The notes under the pieces were generated by a model. It saw nothing but the letters and a program-made list of their open reading frames with translations. It was not told the DNA's origin and did no database searches. DNA of 50,834 nucleotides from assembly GCA_945788325.1 (NCBI GenBank), contig CALZLL010000001.1, forward strand, positions 1 through 50,834, written 5' to 3'. Of this stretch, positions 40,533 through 49,646 are shown in pieces. Source of the stretch: an uncultured Clostridium sp. (GTDB lineage: Bacteria > Bacillota_I > Bacilli_A > RF39 > UBA660). How positions within the stretch are numbered: the stretch's first letter is position 1; the number at the start of each line of letters is the position of its first letter. Made by a program: the position numbers and the translations under genes.

Positions 40533-42344
40533 ATGAACGCGCTAGAGATTATATTATTGCCATTTGTTTTTATATATAGAGGATTCATAAGTGTATTATT
40601 AATACCATATTACATAGTTATTGGTATAGGTAAATTATTTAGTGGTGGAAAGTCAACTAAAAAGACTATCCCTGAAATAAAACCTGGAGAACAAGTAAAA
40701 GTTATCAAAGAAAAAAAGTCTGCTTATAATAAACCAAAAGCCCCGGTAAAAGAAATAGATAAGGTTAAATTAGCTCAAGAAAAAGACCAAAACAAATTAA
40801 AAAGACAAAAGGAATTTGAAAAATTAGTAGCTAAAGCAAGAGCTGAAGAAGAAAGAAGAATTAAAGAACAAGAAAGATTAAGAATTGAGAATGAAAGAAA
40901 AGAAAAAGAAAGAAAGGCTCGTGAGTTAGAACGACAAAAAAAAGAAGAAGAACTTGAGGCGTTAAGAGAAAAAAAAGAAGAAGAATTAAAAGAAATGGGA
41001 GAGCCAGTTACTTTTTCTGATAAGTTAAAAGCTTTTTATAAAAAACTTACATATAATAAAAAAGAAGAATTAGAATTAGAAGCTAAAAAAGCTGTTTTAG
41101 ATGAACAATTTAAAGATAAAGATGCTAAAAATTCTAGATTTGCTAAAGCTTTAACCTTTGATTATACCGCTCGTAATGCTAATGGAGTTTTAGAAAAAGG
41201 CACCATTGAAGCTTTATCTAGGGTTGATGTTCACTCGTTCTTAACCGCTGAAGGTTATGAGGTATATGAAATAATTCCTGCGAAAGCTAACATAAAATTT
41301 ATAACTTATAGAATGAAAAGAAATCGTTTGATTTTCTATCTATCACAATTGTCTGCTTATTTAAAATCTGGAATAGCACTAGCAGACGCTGTCAAAATAT
41401 TAGATGACCAAGCAAAGAATGTTAATGAAAAGAAAACATGGCGTGCTGTATATTATGATTTATCAATGGGTGATGTGTTATCACTAGCTATGGATAAAAG
41501 AAAAGAAACATTCCCAAGACTTTTAATTAACATGATTAAAACCGCTGAAATGACTGGTAATTTAACTGAAACTTTAGATGATATGGTTGATTATTACACA
41601 GAATCAGAAAGTACAAAAAAACAAATGAAATCTGCAATGATGTATCCTATTATGGTAACTATTTTTGCATCTGTAGTTGTTACGTTTATACTTATGTGGG
41701 TTGTTCCTCAATTCGTTGATATCTATTCTGATTTAGGTAGTGATTTACCTGTTATTACTAAAGTGGTAATAGGAATAAGTGATTTTTTAAAAAATTATTT
41801 AATATTTATTTTATTAGCAATAATTATTTTAATATTAATTTATACGTATTTATTTAAAAACGTTAAATCATTTAGAAGAAGTATGCAAGAATTTGCAATG
41901 CATTTACCTGTTTTTGGTAACATCATTATATATAACGAAGTAACTATTTTTTCTAAAACATTTGCTAACTTAATAAATCATAATGTTTTTATAACCGATT
42001 CAATGGATGTATTAAGTAAAATAACAAATAATGAGGTTTATAAAAAATTAATTTTTGACACTGCAAGAAACCTTACTAAAGGTGAACCAATTTCAACTGC
42101 TTTCAAAGATCATTGGGCATTTCCAAACATTGCTTATCAGATGCTTATTACTGGTGAAAAAACAGGTCGTTTAGGACCAATGATGGAAAGAGTTTCTAAA
42201 TATTATCAAGAACAACATAGAAGTATAATTAATCAAATGAAATCACTTATTGAACCAATAATGATAATTACTCTTGCATTATTAGTAGGTTTCATATTAT
42301 TATCTGTAATACTTCCAATGTTTAGCATGTATGATGCTTTATAG
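40533..42344 (+). CDS. pilC: PilC/GspF platform protein with N-terminal extension
   Basis: A 603-residue inner-membrane platform protein of type IV pilus/type II secretion systems. Two GspF domains are clear (about 268-390 and 470-595; LIFYLSQLSAYLKSGIALAD and VTIFSKTFANLINHNVFITD) with helices near 368-390, 415-440 and 570-595, preceded by the usual strand region (ARNANGVLEKGTIEALSRVD). The first 190 residues are additional: a hydrophobic stretch (about 5-35) and a long Lys/Glu-rich coiled coil. ATG 40533 follows AGGAAGG. It is followed by pilD; pilB and two pseudopilins lie beyond. Confidence 0.88.
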   Translation: MNALEIILLPFVFIYRGFISVLLIPYYIVIGIGKLFSGGKSTKKTIPEIKPGEQVKVIKEKKSAYNKPKAPVKEIDKVKLAQEKDQNKLKRQKEFEKLVAKARAEEERRIKEQERLRIENERKEKERKARELERQKKEEELEALREKKEEELKEMGEPVTFSDKLKAFYKKLTYNKKEELELEAKKAVLDEQFKDKDAKNSRFAKALTFDYTARNANGVLEKGTIEALSRVDVHSFLTAEGYEVYEIIPAKANIKFITYRMKRNRLIFYLSQLSAYLKSGIALADAVKILDDQAKNVNEKKTWRAVYYDLSMGDVLSLAMDKRKETFPRLLINMIKTAEMTGNLTETLDDMVDYYTESESTKKQMKSAMMYPIMVTIFASVVVTFILMWVVPQFVDIYSDLGSDLPVITKVVIGISDFLKNYLIFILLAIIILILIYTYLFKNVKSFRRSMQEFAMHLPVFGNIIIYNEVTIFSKTFANLINHNVFITDSMDVLSKITNNEVYKKLIFDTARNLTKGEPISTAFKDHWAFPNIAYQMLITGEKTGRLGPMMERVSKYYQEQHRSIINQMKSLIEPIMIITLALLVGFILLSVILPMFSMYDAL

Positions 42345-42359
42345 AAAGGAAAAATACTT

Positions 42360-43148
42360 ATGAGTTTAGAAGTTTTAAATGGTATCATGATATTTATAAT
42401 TGGACTTATATTTGGATCTTTTTATAATGTTGTAGGATACCGATTACCAAATAATATGTCGATTGCATTTCCTGCATCTCATTGCATAAATTGTAATCAT
42501 AAACTAAAATTTTATGAACTCATTCCGGTTATATCCTATGTTTTTCTAGGTGGTAAATGTAAAGCTTGCAAAAAAAGGATATCAATCGTTTATCCTTTTT
42601 TTGAGCTTCTTACTGGTACATTATTTTTACTTTCATATTTATTTTTTGGATTAAATTTAAAATTTTTAATTGCAATAACCTTTATTTCAATACTTATAAT
42701 AATAAGTATAAGCGATATTAGATATTACATTATTTCAGATGAAGTTTTAATTATTGGTAGCATTTTAATTATTATAGAAATGATAATTTATGCACTTATA
42801 AATGACTTAAGTTTAGTTAAGGAAGTTTTAATACCTATATTAAATGGTGCTGGTAGTTTTGCGATACTTTATTTGTTTAAAGTATTAGGAGATTTTATAT
42901 TTAAAAAAGAAAGTCTTGGTGGTGGAGATATAAAATTAATGTTTTTTATAGGGTTAACGCTAGGATTTGATATGTCTATTGTAACTATATTTATAGCTTC
43001 TTTTATAGCACTTCCTTTATCAATAATAAGTTTAATTAAAAATGATAATAATGTTTTACCTTTTGGTCCATATTTATCAATAGCAGCTGTAATAATATTA
43101 TTGACTAATTTAGACTTGGATATGATATTAAATTTTTTTGTAAAGTAA
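42360..43148 (+). CDS. pilD: Prepilin peptidase (PilD/ComC, A24 family)
   Basis: A 262-residue membrane aspartic protease that cleaves, and may N-methylate, type IV prepilins. The N-terminal methylation domain has the four cysteines (CINCNHKL, CKACKKRI). The catalytic Asp residues are in SISDIRYYIISDE and LGGGDIKLMFF. It has seven or eight membrane helices. It lies 15 nt after pilC. No other prepilin peptidase is present, so it may also serve the Tad pseudopilins at 90-819, though TadV-type enzymes usually do that job. Confidence 0.92.
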   Translation: MSLEVLNGIMIFIIGLIFGSFYNVVGYRLPNNMSIAFPASHCINCNHKLKFYELIPVISYVFLGGKCKACKKRISIVYPFFELLTGTLFLLSYLFFGLNLKFLIAITFISILIIISISDIRYYIISDEVLIIGSILIIIEMIIYALINDLSLVKEVLIPILNGAGSFAILYLFKVLGDFIFKKESLGGGDIKLMFFIGLTLGFDMSIVTIFIASFIALPLSIISLIKNDNNVLPFGPYLSIAAVIILLTNLDLDMILNFFVK

Positions 43149-43157
43149 TATAAAATA

Positions 43158-43216
43158 AAAAAGCATTGCTTTTTGAACTACCTTATATAGGGTAGACATC
43201 AAAAGCAATGCTTTTT
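43158..43216. terminator. Long bidirectional terminator between pilD and pilB
   Basis: AAAAAGCATTGCTTTTTGA (43158-43176) pairs with TCAAAAGCAATGCTTTTT (43199-43216) with one bulged base, and inside it CTACC (43178-43182) pairs with GGTAG (43191-43195). The whole 59-nt hairpin is unusually long for this window. Confidence 0.75.
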
Positions 43217-44525
43217 ATAAATCTAACATTTCCATACCATCATCTTCAACATTGTTATTAGAATTTTGATTAACGGAAGGTTGAGATGCTTGTTCTTGGT
43301 TTGATGAAGAAACATCTTTACCAGAAACGATTCTTACTGATTCATCATCAAGTTCTACTAAACGAAGAATTTCTTCAATTGTTGTTGTATTTTGTAATAC
43401 TTTTTGAAGACCATCTTGTAAAAGGGTAGTAGTATCTCCTTTATATACTAGCTTTCTTAATTCTTCTTTTGGCATACCATTTGATATTGCGTCTCTTATT
43501 TCTTGAGATATTACTAATACTTCATGAATAGCAATTCTTCCTTTATAACCACCAACGCACTCAGAACATCCTTCTGCATATGCAAGTTCGGTTATATCAA
43601 CACCTAGATTTGCTTTTATAAGCTTTTTTTCATAATCAATAGCAGGTCTTTTTTTCATACAATGAGGGCATATTCTTCTAGCTAATTTTTGTGATACAAT
43701 ACCATTTAATGAACTAGCAAGTAGGTATGTTTCAACATCCATATCTTTTAAACGTTCAATAGTATTTAATGCGTTATTTGTATGCAAGGTAGATAATACT
43801 AAGTGACCAGTAATAGAAGCTCTAACTGCTATTTTTGCCGTTTCATCATCACGAATTTCACCAATCATTATTATATCTGGGTCTTGACGTAATATAGAAC
43901 GTAAAACTTCAGCAAAGGTAAGTCCAATTTCACTATTAACCTGAATCTGGTTCATACCCGCAATATTCATTTCTACTGGATCTTCAACCGTAACTAAGTT
44001 AACTTCAGATGTGTTAAGAGTTTGAAGCATTGCGTAAACCGTAGTTGATTTACCTGATCCGGTAGCGCCAGTTACCAGTATGATACCATTAGGTTCTTTT
44101 ATTAATTCTTCAATCTTTTTTAAATTATTAGGTGTAAGACCTAATGCATTAAGACCTTTCATAGAAGTAGAATAATCTAAGATACGAATAACTATTTTTT
44201 CACCTTCATTTGTAGGAAGAGAAGAAACACGCATGTCTAAATTAATATCTTTTATGGTTGTTTTAATAGCACCATCCTGTGGAAGCCTTGATTCAGTAAT
44301 ATCCATACCAGATATAATCTTAAGTCTAGCAATTAAATTTTTTCTAATAGCCTCAGGAATCAAAACGTAATCTATTAGTACACCATCTATTCTAAACCTT
44401 ACTTTAATTGTTGTTTCGGTAGGATCGAAGTGGATGTCACTAGTACCAGCTTGCGCTGCAATATATATTATTTCATTTACTATTTCAGTAATAGGTAATT
44501 TAGTAAAATCTATTTGTTTTAACAT
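43215..44525 (-). CDS. pilB: PilB/ComGA-type assembly ATPase
   Basis: A 436-residue hexameric ATPase that drives pilus extension. It shows SDIHFDPTETTIKVRFRIDG near the N-terminus, Walker A GATGSGKSTT (about 151-160), an Asp box VTVEDPVE, Walker B DPDIIMIGEIRDDETA, His box STLHTNNA and a zinc site (CPHC...CSEC). The N-terminal GspE domains are absent, as in competence ComGA. A Ser/Gln/Asn-rich tail of about 40 residues is added at the C-terminus (ending EDDGMEMLDL). It is transcribed against pilC-pilD, which is unusual for this gene set. Confidence 0.92.
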   Translation of the reverse strand: MLKQIDFTKLPITEIVNEIIYIAAQAGTSDIHFDPTETTIKVRFRIDGVLIDYVLIPEAIRKNLIARLKIISGMDITESRLPQDGAIKTTIKDINLDMRVSSLPTNEGEKIVIRILDYSTSMKGLNALGLTPNNLKKIEELIKEPNGIILVTGATGSGKSTTVYAMLQTLNTSEVNLVTVEDPVEMNIAGMNQIQVNSEIGLTFAEVLRSILRQDPDIIMIGEIRDDETAKIAVRASITGHLVLSTLHTNNALNTIERLKDMDVETYLLASSLNGIVSQKLARRICPHCMKKRPAIDYEKKLIKANLGVDITELAYAEGCSECVGGYKGRIAIHEVLVISQEIRDAISNGMPKEELRKLVYKGDTTTLLQDGLQKVLQNTTTIEEILRLVELDDESVRIVSGKDVSSSNQEQASQPSVNQNSNNNVEDDGMEMLDL

Positions 44526-44646
44526 TCATATCGCTCCCTTATTATTCTTTATTCTTTTTTTATTCTTATCTTTTCTACTAGATTTTATTATAATAATATT
44601 ATATAATATATTTTAGAAGATAGCAATAAAGAAAAGGTGATATTTT

Positions 44647-45207
44647 ATGAAAAAGAATAACAAGGGATTCTTTTTAGCAGAAACTATAGTTGTAATAGCA
44701 CTTGTTACAACTGTTATGGCATTTGTTTATCCTAATGTTACTAAGTTGTATGAAAATTATAAAAACAGGGCTAATTATTATGATCAAACAGAGGATTTGT
44801 ATATATTAAAAGCGGTTTATGAAGCTAATAAAGAAATAATTGATGAATATACCGAAGGAGCAGATAATTGTATAATAGAAGATATTTATGCCGAAAAAGG
44901 TGGTGGAAATATATCATATCTTCAGGATACTAATGATCCTAATAAAGCACCTATTAATAAACCACCTATTTTAGTCGAATTATATATAAGTAGCTATATG
45001 TCAACCCTTTCATCAGATAATTATAATTTTAATAAATATTTAAAAAGATTAAAAAAAACAACTTATGATGGTGGTGCATATAGACTTATAGGTATTTTTG
45101 AAAAAAAAGATGGTTCGGGGAAAATAATAGAAACAAGGTATGCATCTATTAAAATCGATAATCCAAACCCAGATAGATATTGTAATTTAGGAGGAAAACA
45201 AGACTAA
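44647..45207 (+). CDS. Type IV pseudopilin 1
   Basis: A 186-residue prepilin-like protein with a short basic leader and NKGFFLAETIVVIALVTTVM: cleavage after Gly with Glu at mature position 5 fits the type III methylation motif. The rest is a small globular domain with two cysteines (about residues 78 and 181). It is divergent from pilB and overlaps the next pseudopilin by 1 nt. It could be the main or a minor pilin of a competence-like filament. GGTGAT lies 5 nt before the ATG. Confidence 0.8.
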   Translation: MKKNNKGFFLAETIVVIALVTTVMAFVYPNVTKLYENYKNRANYYDQTEDLYILKAVYEANKEIIDEYTEGADNCIIEDIYAEKGGGNISYLQDTNDPNKAPINKPPILVELYISSYMSTLSSDNYNFNKYLKRLKKTTYDGGAYRLIGIFEKKDGSGKIIETRYASIKIDNPNPDRYCNLGGKQD

Positions 45208-45557
45208 TGAAAAAAGTTAATAATAAAGGTATAACATTAATTGAACTAATTGTAAGTTTTGCATTAATAGGTGTTTCGATAATATACTTTTCTCAAACTT
45301 TATATACGGTAAAAAAAGTTTATGCTACCGCAAGAGATGAAACTAATGAGTTTATAGCTAAAGATTATGCGTTAAGATTACTTGATAAATATATTGATGA
45401 AAATGGTACAACTAATTTAACATCTAATTTTTGCGTTAAAATTGTGGATTGTAATGATATAGTGGTAAGCACTGATAATGGTCTTAATACTTATCAAATT
45501 AATGGTATTATATTTGGAAATGGTAAAACAACATCGGCAACATTATATAAAAATTAA
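45207..45557 (+). CDS. Type IV pseudopilin 2
   Basis: A 116-residue prepilin-like protein starting KKVNNKGITLIELIVSFALI, a textbook cleavage motif (G|ITLIEL, Glu at +5), with a short domain containing two cysteines (FCVKIVDC). It overlaps the preceding gene by 1 nt (TAATG), and an AGGAGG site lies in that gene's end. It is probably a minor pilin. No PilM/N/O genes or major ComGC-like pilin are nearby. Confidence 0.82.
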   Translation: MKKVNNKGITLIELIVSFALIGVSIIYFSQTLYTVKKVYATARDETNEFIAKDYALRLLDKYIDENGTTNLTSNFCVKIVDCNDIVVSTDNGLNTYQINGIIFGNGKTTSATLYKN

Positions 45558-46426
45558 AACATTCTAAAAATAAGGTATTTTAAATATCTTATTTTTTTAT
45601 TTTGTAACATACTCATGGTTTGCATTTGAATGCATAGACCACCAAAGTTTAAAAAGTAATATGCTAATAATAGTTTTAAATAATAATTTATGTTTAGTGT
45701 TCCTAATGATATAACTCCGCCAGTCATTTCAAGTAATCCATTTAATATAACACTTGTTATGTTATTTAATAAAAATATATTAGTTATTAATGATATGAGT
45801 AAATTAAATATTATTATTATTCCAAAGATCATTAATAATGCGTTTAATGAATTTTTTATAACAATAGTAAAATCTTTTATAATATTAGTATTATTTTCAT
45901 TAATTGTTTTGTTTTCATTAGTATTTTTTTCTCTTAAAATAAAGGCTTTTATGAAATTACTTAAATATAACAAAAGAAGTATTATAAAGCCTATTTTTTC
46001 ATCATTAAAAACACCTTTTCCAACGCCGCCAATAACAAATAAGGGATTTATAAAATGTGTTGTACAAAGAAGCGTTTCCGCTTCTTTTTCATTTATTATC
46101 TTTTTTTCTAAATATTCGTTTATATACATTCCGTTACTTGGGCTTCCAGTAAACATTGATATTATAAATATACCTATCATAGCATCATTATAACCAAATA
46201 ATTTTTTAAATATATTTTTTATAAATGTTGGTATTATTTTCCATACGTTATTTTTAACTAATAAGTTGCCAATTATCATGGTAGGAAATAAAGATGGAAA
46301 TACTTTTGTTATAAACATGTATGAAGCATTTATTACGCTTTTTATTACAATGTTTGATTTAGATAGTATAATAAATTCTATCATTATTAAAAAATAAAGT
46401 AGCAATAAGTTTTTTTTATTTGTCAT
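45554..46426 (-). CDS. ylbJ: YlbJ-like sporulation membrane protein
   Basis: A 290-residue multi-spanning protein with a nucleoside-recognition (Gate) type arrangement. The block FPSLFPTMIIGNLL, then MFTGSPSNGMYINEYL and ETLLCTTHFINPLFVIGGVG matches the sporulation integral membrane protein YlbJ plan; YlbJ usually has F-x-G-[FY]-PSG at the second block, so the N here is a small departure. YlbJ is a sigma-E gene required for heat-resistant spores in B. subtilis. It converges with the pseudopilins and overlaps the last by 4 nt. Confidence 0.7.
   Translation of the reverse strand: MTNKKNLLLLYFLIMIEFIILSKSNIVIKSVINASYMFITKVFPSLFPTMIIGNLLVKNNVWKIIPTFIKNIFKKLFGYNDAMIGIFIISMFTGSPSNGMYINEYLEKKIINEKEAETLLCTTHFINPLFVIGGVGKGVFNDEKIGFIILLLLYLSNFIKAFILREKNTNENKTINENNTNIIKDFTIVIKNSLNALLMIFGIIIIFNLLISLITNIFLLNNITSVILNGLLEMTGGVISLGTLNINYYLKLLLAYYFLNFGGLCIQMQTMSMLQNKKIRYLKYLIFRMF
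45568..45597. terminator. Bidirectional terminator after the pseudopilins
   Basis: AAATAAGGTATTT (45568-45580) pairs with AAATATCTTATTT (45582-45594) with one G-U pair and a T run. It lies within the 3' end of the ylbJ-like gene, which it could only attenuate on that strand. Confidence 0.6.
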
Positions 46427-46473
46427 TATTTTATATCCTTTTTAGTAAAATTTATTATAAAGGGGTAAATATT

Positions 46474-47028
46474 ATGAATAAAGAAAATAAAAAGTTAATT
46501 ATATTTGACGATGGTAATGAAAATTATGGTGAGTTAAGATTTGTTAAATTTCTTGATGAAGAAAAAAAGATTGCTATATTTTATAATCCATTAATTGCAC
46601 CAAAATACTTTGAAAATTATTTAAAGGAAAATAAAATAGTAAAAGCATATGAGGTAACAAGTGAAGAAGTTCTTAATAATAACTATAACAAAATATATAC
46701 TTTTACCGATAACCATGGAGTTTATGGCGTTAATAAAGGTATAGAAGTAGAAAATAAACTTGTTTTATTAGTAGACCCTGGTATAAACATAGAAATTGAA
46801 TTACCATATTATTTATATGAAATAAAAGATGGTGCTATATATCTTAAAAAAACAAAGAAAAAACCAAGAAACAAAGGCTATTGTTATGTTGTAAACGAAG
46901 AGTATGTTAATCCCGAACTAAGAAAGATAATGATACCTGTTGTGGAGGCAATACCGGGTGTTTTAAGTATTAATGGATATGATTTTAAATGTGATATTAA
47001 AACTAAGACGTATAAGCTAGAAAAGTAA
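46474..47028 (+). CDS. Conserved-looking protein of unknown function
   Basis: A 184-residue soluble protein I do not recognise. It is mixed alpha/beta, starting with KKLIIFDDGNENYGELRFVKFL and ending with a basic region (KKTKKKPRNKGYCYVVNEEY) and AIPGVLSINGYDFKCDIKTK. No signal or membrane helix. ATG 46474 follows AAAGGGG; a longer in-frame start at 46420 would run through the divergent promoter region. It has its own terminator before mutS. Confidence 0.65.
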   Translation: MNKENKKLIIFDDGNENYGELRFVKFLDEEKKIAIFYNPLIAPKYFENYLKENKIVKAYEVTSEEVLNNNYNKIYTFTDNHGVYGVNKGIEVENKLVLLVDPGINIEIELPYYLYEIKDGAIYLKKTKKKPRNKGYCYVVNEEYVNPELRKIMIPVVEAIPGVLSINGYDFKCDIKTKTYKLEK

Positions 47029-47044
47029 TATTTTCTAGCTTTTT
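47014..47044 (+). terminator. Terminator upstream of mutS
   Basis: AAGCTAGAAAA (47014-47024) pairs with TTTTCTAGCTT (47031-47041), then Ts; it covers the stop codon of the preceding gene. Confidence 0.87.
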
Positions 47045-47081
47045 ATTTGGTTTTATTATATAATAAAATAGGTGATTTAAG

Positions 47082-49637
47082 TTGAACAGAAACGAAGTAG
47101 ATAGGCAAAAAGTAAGCCCTATGATGAGACAATATTTAGAAACTAAAGATAATTATGAAGATGTTATTCTTTTTTATAGAATTGGTGATTTTTATGAGAT
47201 GTTTTTTGATGATGCAATTAATGTATCTCGTGATCTAGAGCTTACTTTAACTGGTAAAAACGCAGGGTTAGATGAAAGAATACCGATGTGTGGTGTTCCA
47301 CATCATGCTGCTAACATATACATTGATAAATTAATTGAAAAGGGCTATAAAGTGGCGATATGTGAACAAGTAGAAGATCCTTTGCAAGCTAAAGGAATAG
47401 TTAAAAGAGAAGTAATTAGGGTTGTATCTAAAGGTACCGTTATGGCAGATGAAATGCTTGATGCTAAAACTAATAATTTCATTGGTGCTTTAAAAGATCT
47501 TGGACATTGTTTTTCACTTTCTTACGCTGATTTATCTACTGGCGAATTTTATTCTGTTTTAGTTGAATACGAACTTGATAAGATCATTACCGAAATAGTT
47601 AATGATAACATAAACGAATTAGTAATTAATGGAAATATTGATCCTAGAATAACTAACACTTTAAAAAGTAAGTATAACGTTACTATCTCTTATGAAAAAG
47701 AAGATAGTGAGATAAAAGAATATAGACATTTATATGAAAATATAAGTGACGTAAGATTAATTTCATCTATATGTGTATTATTAAATTATTTAACTAATAG
47801 TCAAAAACGAAGTTTAGATCATTTTCAAAACGTAATACAAAAAGATTATAAAACATATTTAAAAATGGATATTCATACCAAAAGAAACCTTGAATTAACA
47901 GAAAGTTTAAGACTAAAAGAAAGAACATATTCATTATTATGGCTTCTTGATAAAACAAAAACAGCCATGGGATCTCGCATGCTTAAAAGTATGATTGAAA
48001 ATCCTTTAGTAGATAAAGAAGAAATTGAAAATAGATATGATATGGTTTCTAAATTATTAGAACAATTCTTAATTAAAGACGAGCTTAAAGATTTATTAAA
48101 TGAAGTATATGATTTAGAAAGACTATGTGGTAGAATTTCTTTTGGTAATGCTAACGCTAGAGATTTATTACAGCTTAAGTCTTCTTTAAAAGTACTTCCT
48201 AGGATCAAAGAAATTGTTAAAGAGTTAGATTTTGACTTAATAATTGATGATCTTAATGATTTATATGAATTTATCGATAAAAGTATTTATGAAAATCCAC
48301 CTGTTGGATTAAAAGAAGGATATTTAATAAAAGAAGGTTATAATGCTGAACTTGATGAATTAAAAATTGCAAGAAAAGGTGGTAAAGACTTTATTGCAAA
48401 ACTTGAAGAAGTGGAAAAACAAAGAACTGGAATTAAGAATTTAAGGGTAGGTTATAACCGTGTATTTGGTTATTATATAGAAGTGTCAAAAGGAAACAGT
48501 AAGCAGGTAAAAGAAGAATTTGGATGGGAAAGAAAACAAACACTTGCCAACAACGAAAGATTTATAACGCCTGAATTAAAAGAAAAAGAGCAACTTATAT
48601 TGGGTGCCGAAGAAAAGATAATAAATCTTGAATATGAACTTTTTACAAGTGTTAGAAACAAGGTAAAGGAAACCATACCAACTATTCAACTTACTGCTAA
48701 AGTGATAGCTAAATTAGATGTTATGCAATCTTTTGCAACCGTTACGGAAAATAATAATTACGTAAGACCAACTTTAAATTATGATAAAGTTGTTAGGATT
48801 ATTGAAGGAAGACATCCAGTTGTTGAAAAAGTATTAGATGGGGAATTTGTATCAAACGATATAATATTTGATAATGATATTTATTTACAACTTATTACTG
48901 GCCCTAACATGGCTGGTAAATCGACTTATATGAGACAAATGGCCATGATTGTAATAATGGCTCAAATAGGATGTTTTGTACCTGCTAAAGAGGCTAATTT
49001 ACCTATTTTTGATAAAATATTTACTCGTATTGGTGCATCTGATGATTTAGTTTCTGGTGAATCTACATTTATGGTAGAAATGAAGGAAGCTAATCGTGCT
49101 ATAGAAGGCGCAACAGAGCATAGTTTAATATTATTTGATGAATTAGGACGTGGTACAGCAACATATGATGGTATGAGTCTTGCTCAAGCAATTATAGAAT
49201 ACATACATGATAACATAAAGGCAATTACTTTATTTTCTACTCATTATCATGAACTTACCTGTCTTGAAGAACATAAAAAACACATTAAAAACGTACATGT
49301 TTCAGCTCATGAAGAAGATGGGAACATAACGTTTTTACATAAAATAAAAGAAGGAAGTATTGATAAAAGTTATGGTATTCATGTTGCAAAACTAGCTAAT
49401 TTACCTTTATCTTTAATAAATAGGGCAGATGAAATATTAAAATCATACGAAAGTAATAAACAAAATCATGAAATTATAAGTCAAATGAGTATGAATTTAG
49501 AAGAAACTATTGTACCTAATAATAAATATGATATAATTAAGAAGAAAATTGATGATGTAAATCCATTAGAAGTATCTCCAATGGAAGCGTTAAATATATT
49601 ATATGAATTAAAAAAAGAAATGGATAAAAAGGAATAG
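47082..49637 (+). CDS. mutS: DNA mismatch repair protein MutS
   Basis: An 851-residue MutS1. The mismatch-binding motif is FYRIGDFYEMFFDDA (about 27-41, with the Phe-x-Glu pair), then connector, lever and clamp regions, and the ATPase with Walker A TGPNMAGKSTYMRQ (about 607-620), GESTFMVEMKEA, Walker B ILFDELGRGTATYDG and STHYHELT. Start TTG 47082 with GGTGAT 5 nt upstream. mutL, usually next, is not found here; an unknown gene and nusB follow. Confidence 0.96.
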   Translation: MNRNEVDRQKVSPMMRQYLETKDNYEDVILFYRIGDFYEMFFDDAINVSRDLELTLTGKNAGLDERIPMCGVPHHAANIYIDKLIEKGYKVAICEQVEDPLQAKGIVKREVIRVVSKGTVMADEMLDAKTNNFIGALKDLGHCFSLSYADLSTGEFYSVLVEYELDKIITEIVNDNINELVINGNIDPRITNTLKSKYNVTISYEKEDSEIKEYRHLYENISDVRLISSICVLLNYLTNSQKRSLDHFQNVIQKDYKTYLKMDIHTKRNLELTESLRLKERTYSLLWLLDKTKTAMGSRMLKSMIENPLVDKEEIENRYDMVSKLLEQFLIKDELKDLLNEVYDLERLCGRISFGNANARDLLQLKSSLKVLPRIKEIVKELDFDLIIDDLNDLYEFIDKSIYENPPVGLKEGYLIKEGYNAELDELKIARKGGKDFIAKLEEVEKQRTGIKNLRVGYNRVFGYYIEVSKGNSKQVKEEFGWERKQTLANNERFITPELKEKEQLILGAEEKIINLEYELFTSVRNKVKETIPTIQLTAKVIAKLDVMQSFATVTENNNYVRPTLNYDKVVRIIEGRHPVVEKVLDGEFVSNDIIFDNDIYLQLITGPNMAGKSTYMRQMAMIVIMAQIGCFVPAKEANLPIFDKIFTRIGASDDLVSGESTFMVEMKEANRAIEGATEHSLILFDELGRGTATYDGMSLAQAIIEYIHDNIKAITLFSTHYHELTCLEEHKKHIKNVHVSAHEEDGNITFLHKIKEGSIDKSYGIHVAKLANLPLSLINRADEILKSYESNKQNHEIISQMSMNLEETIVPNNKYDIIKKKIDDVNPLEVSPMEALNILYELKKEMDKKE

Positions 49638-49646
49638 GTGATTTAA

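Noticed and set aside
45690..46193. Plus-strand ORF of 167 codons opposite the ylbJ-like gene
   Set aside because: It mirrors a membrane protein with recognisable YlbJ blocks on the minus strand and has no ribosome site.
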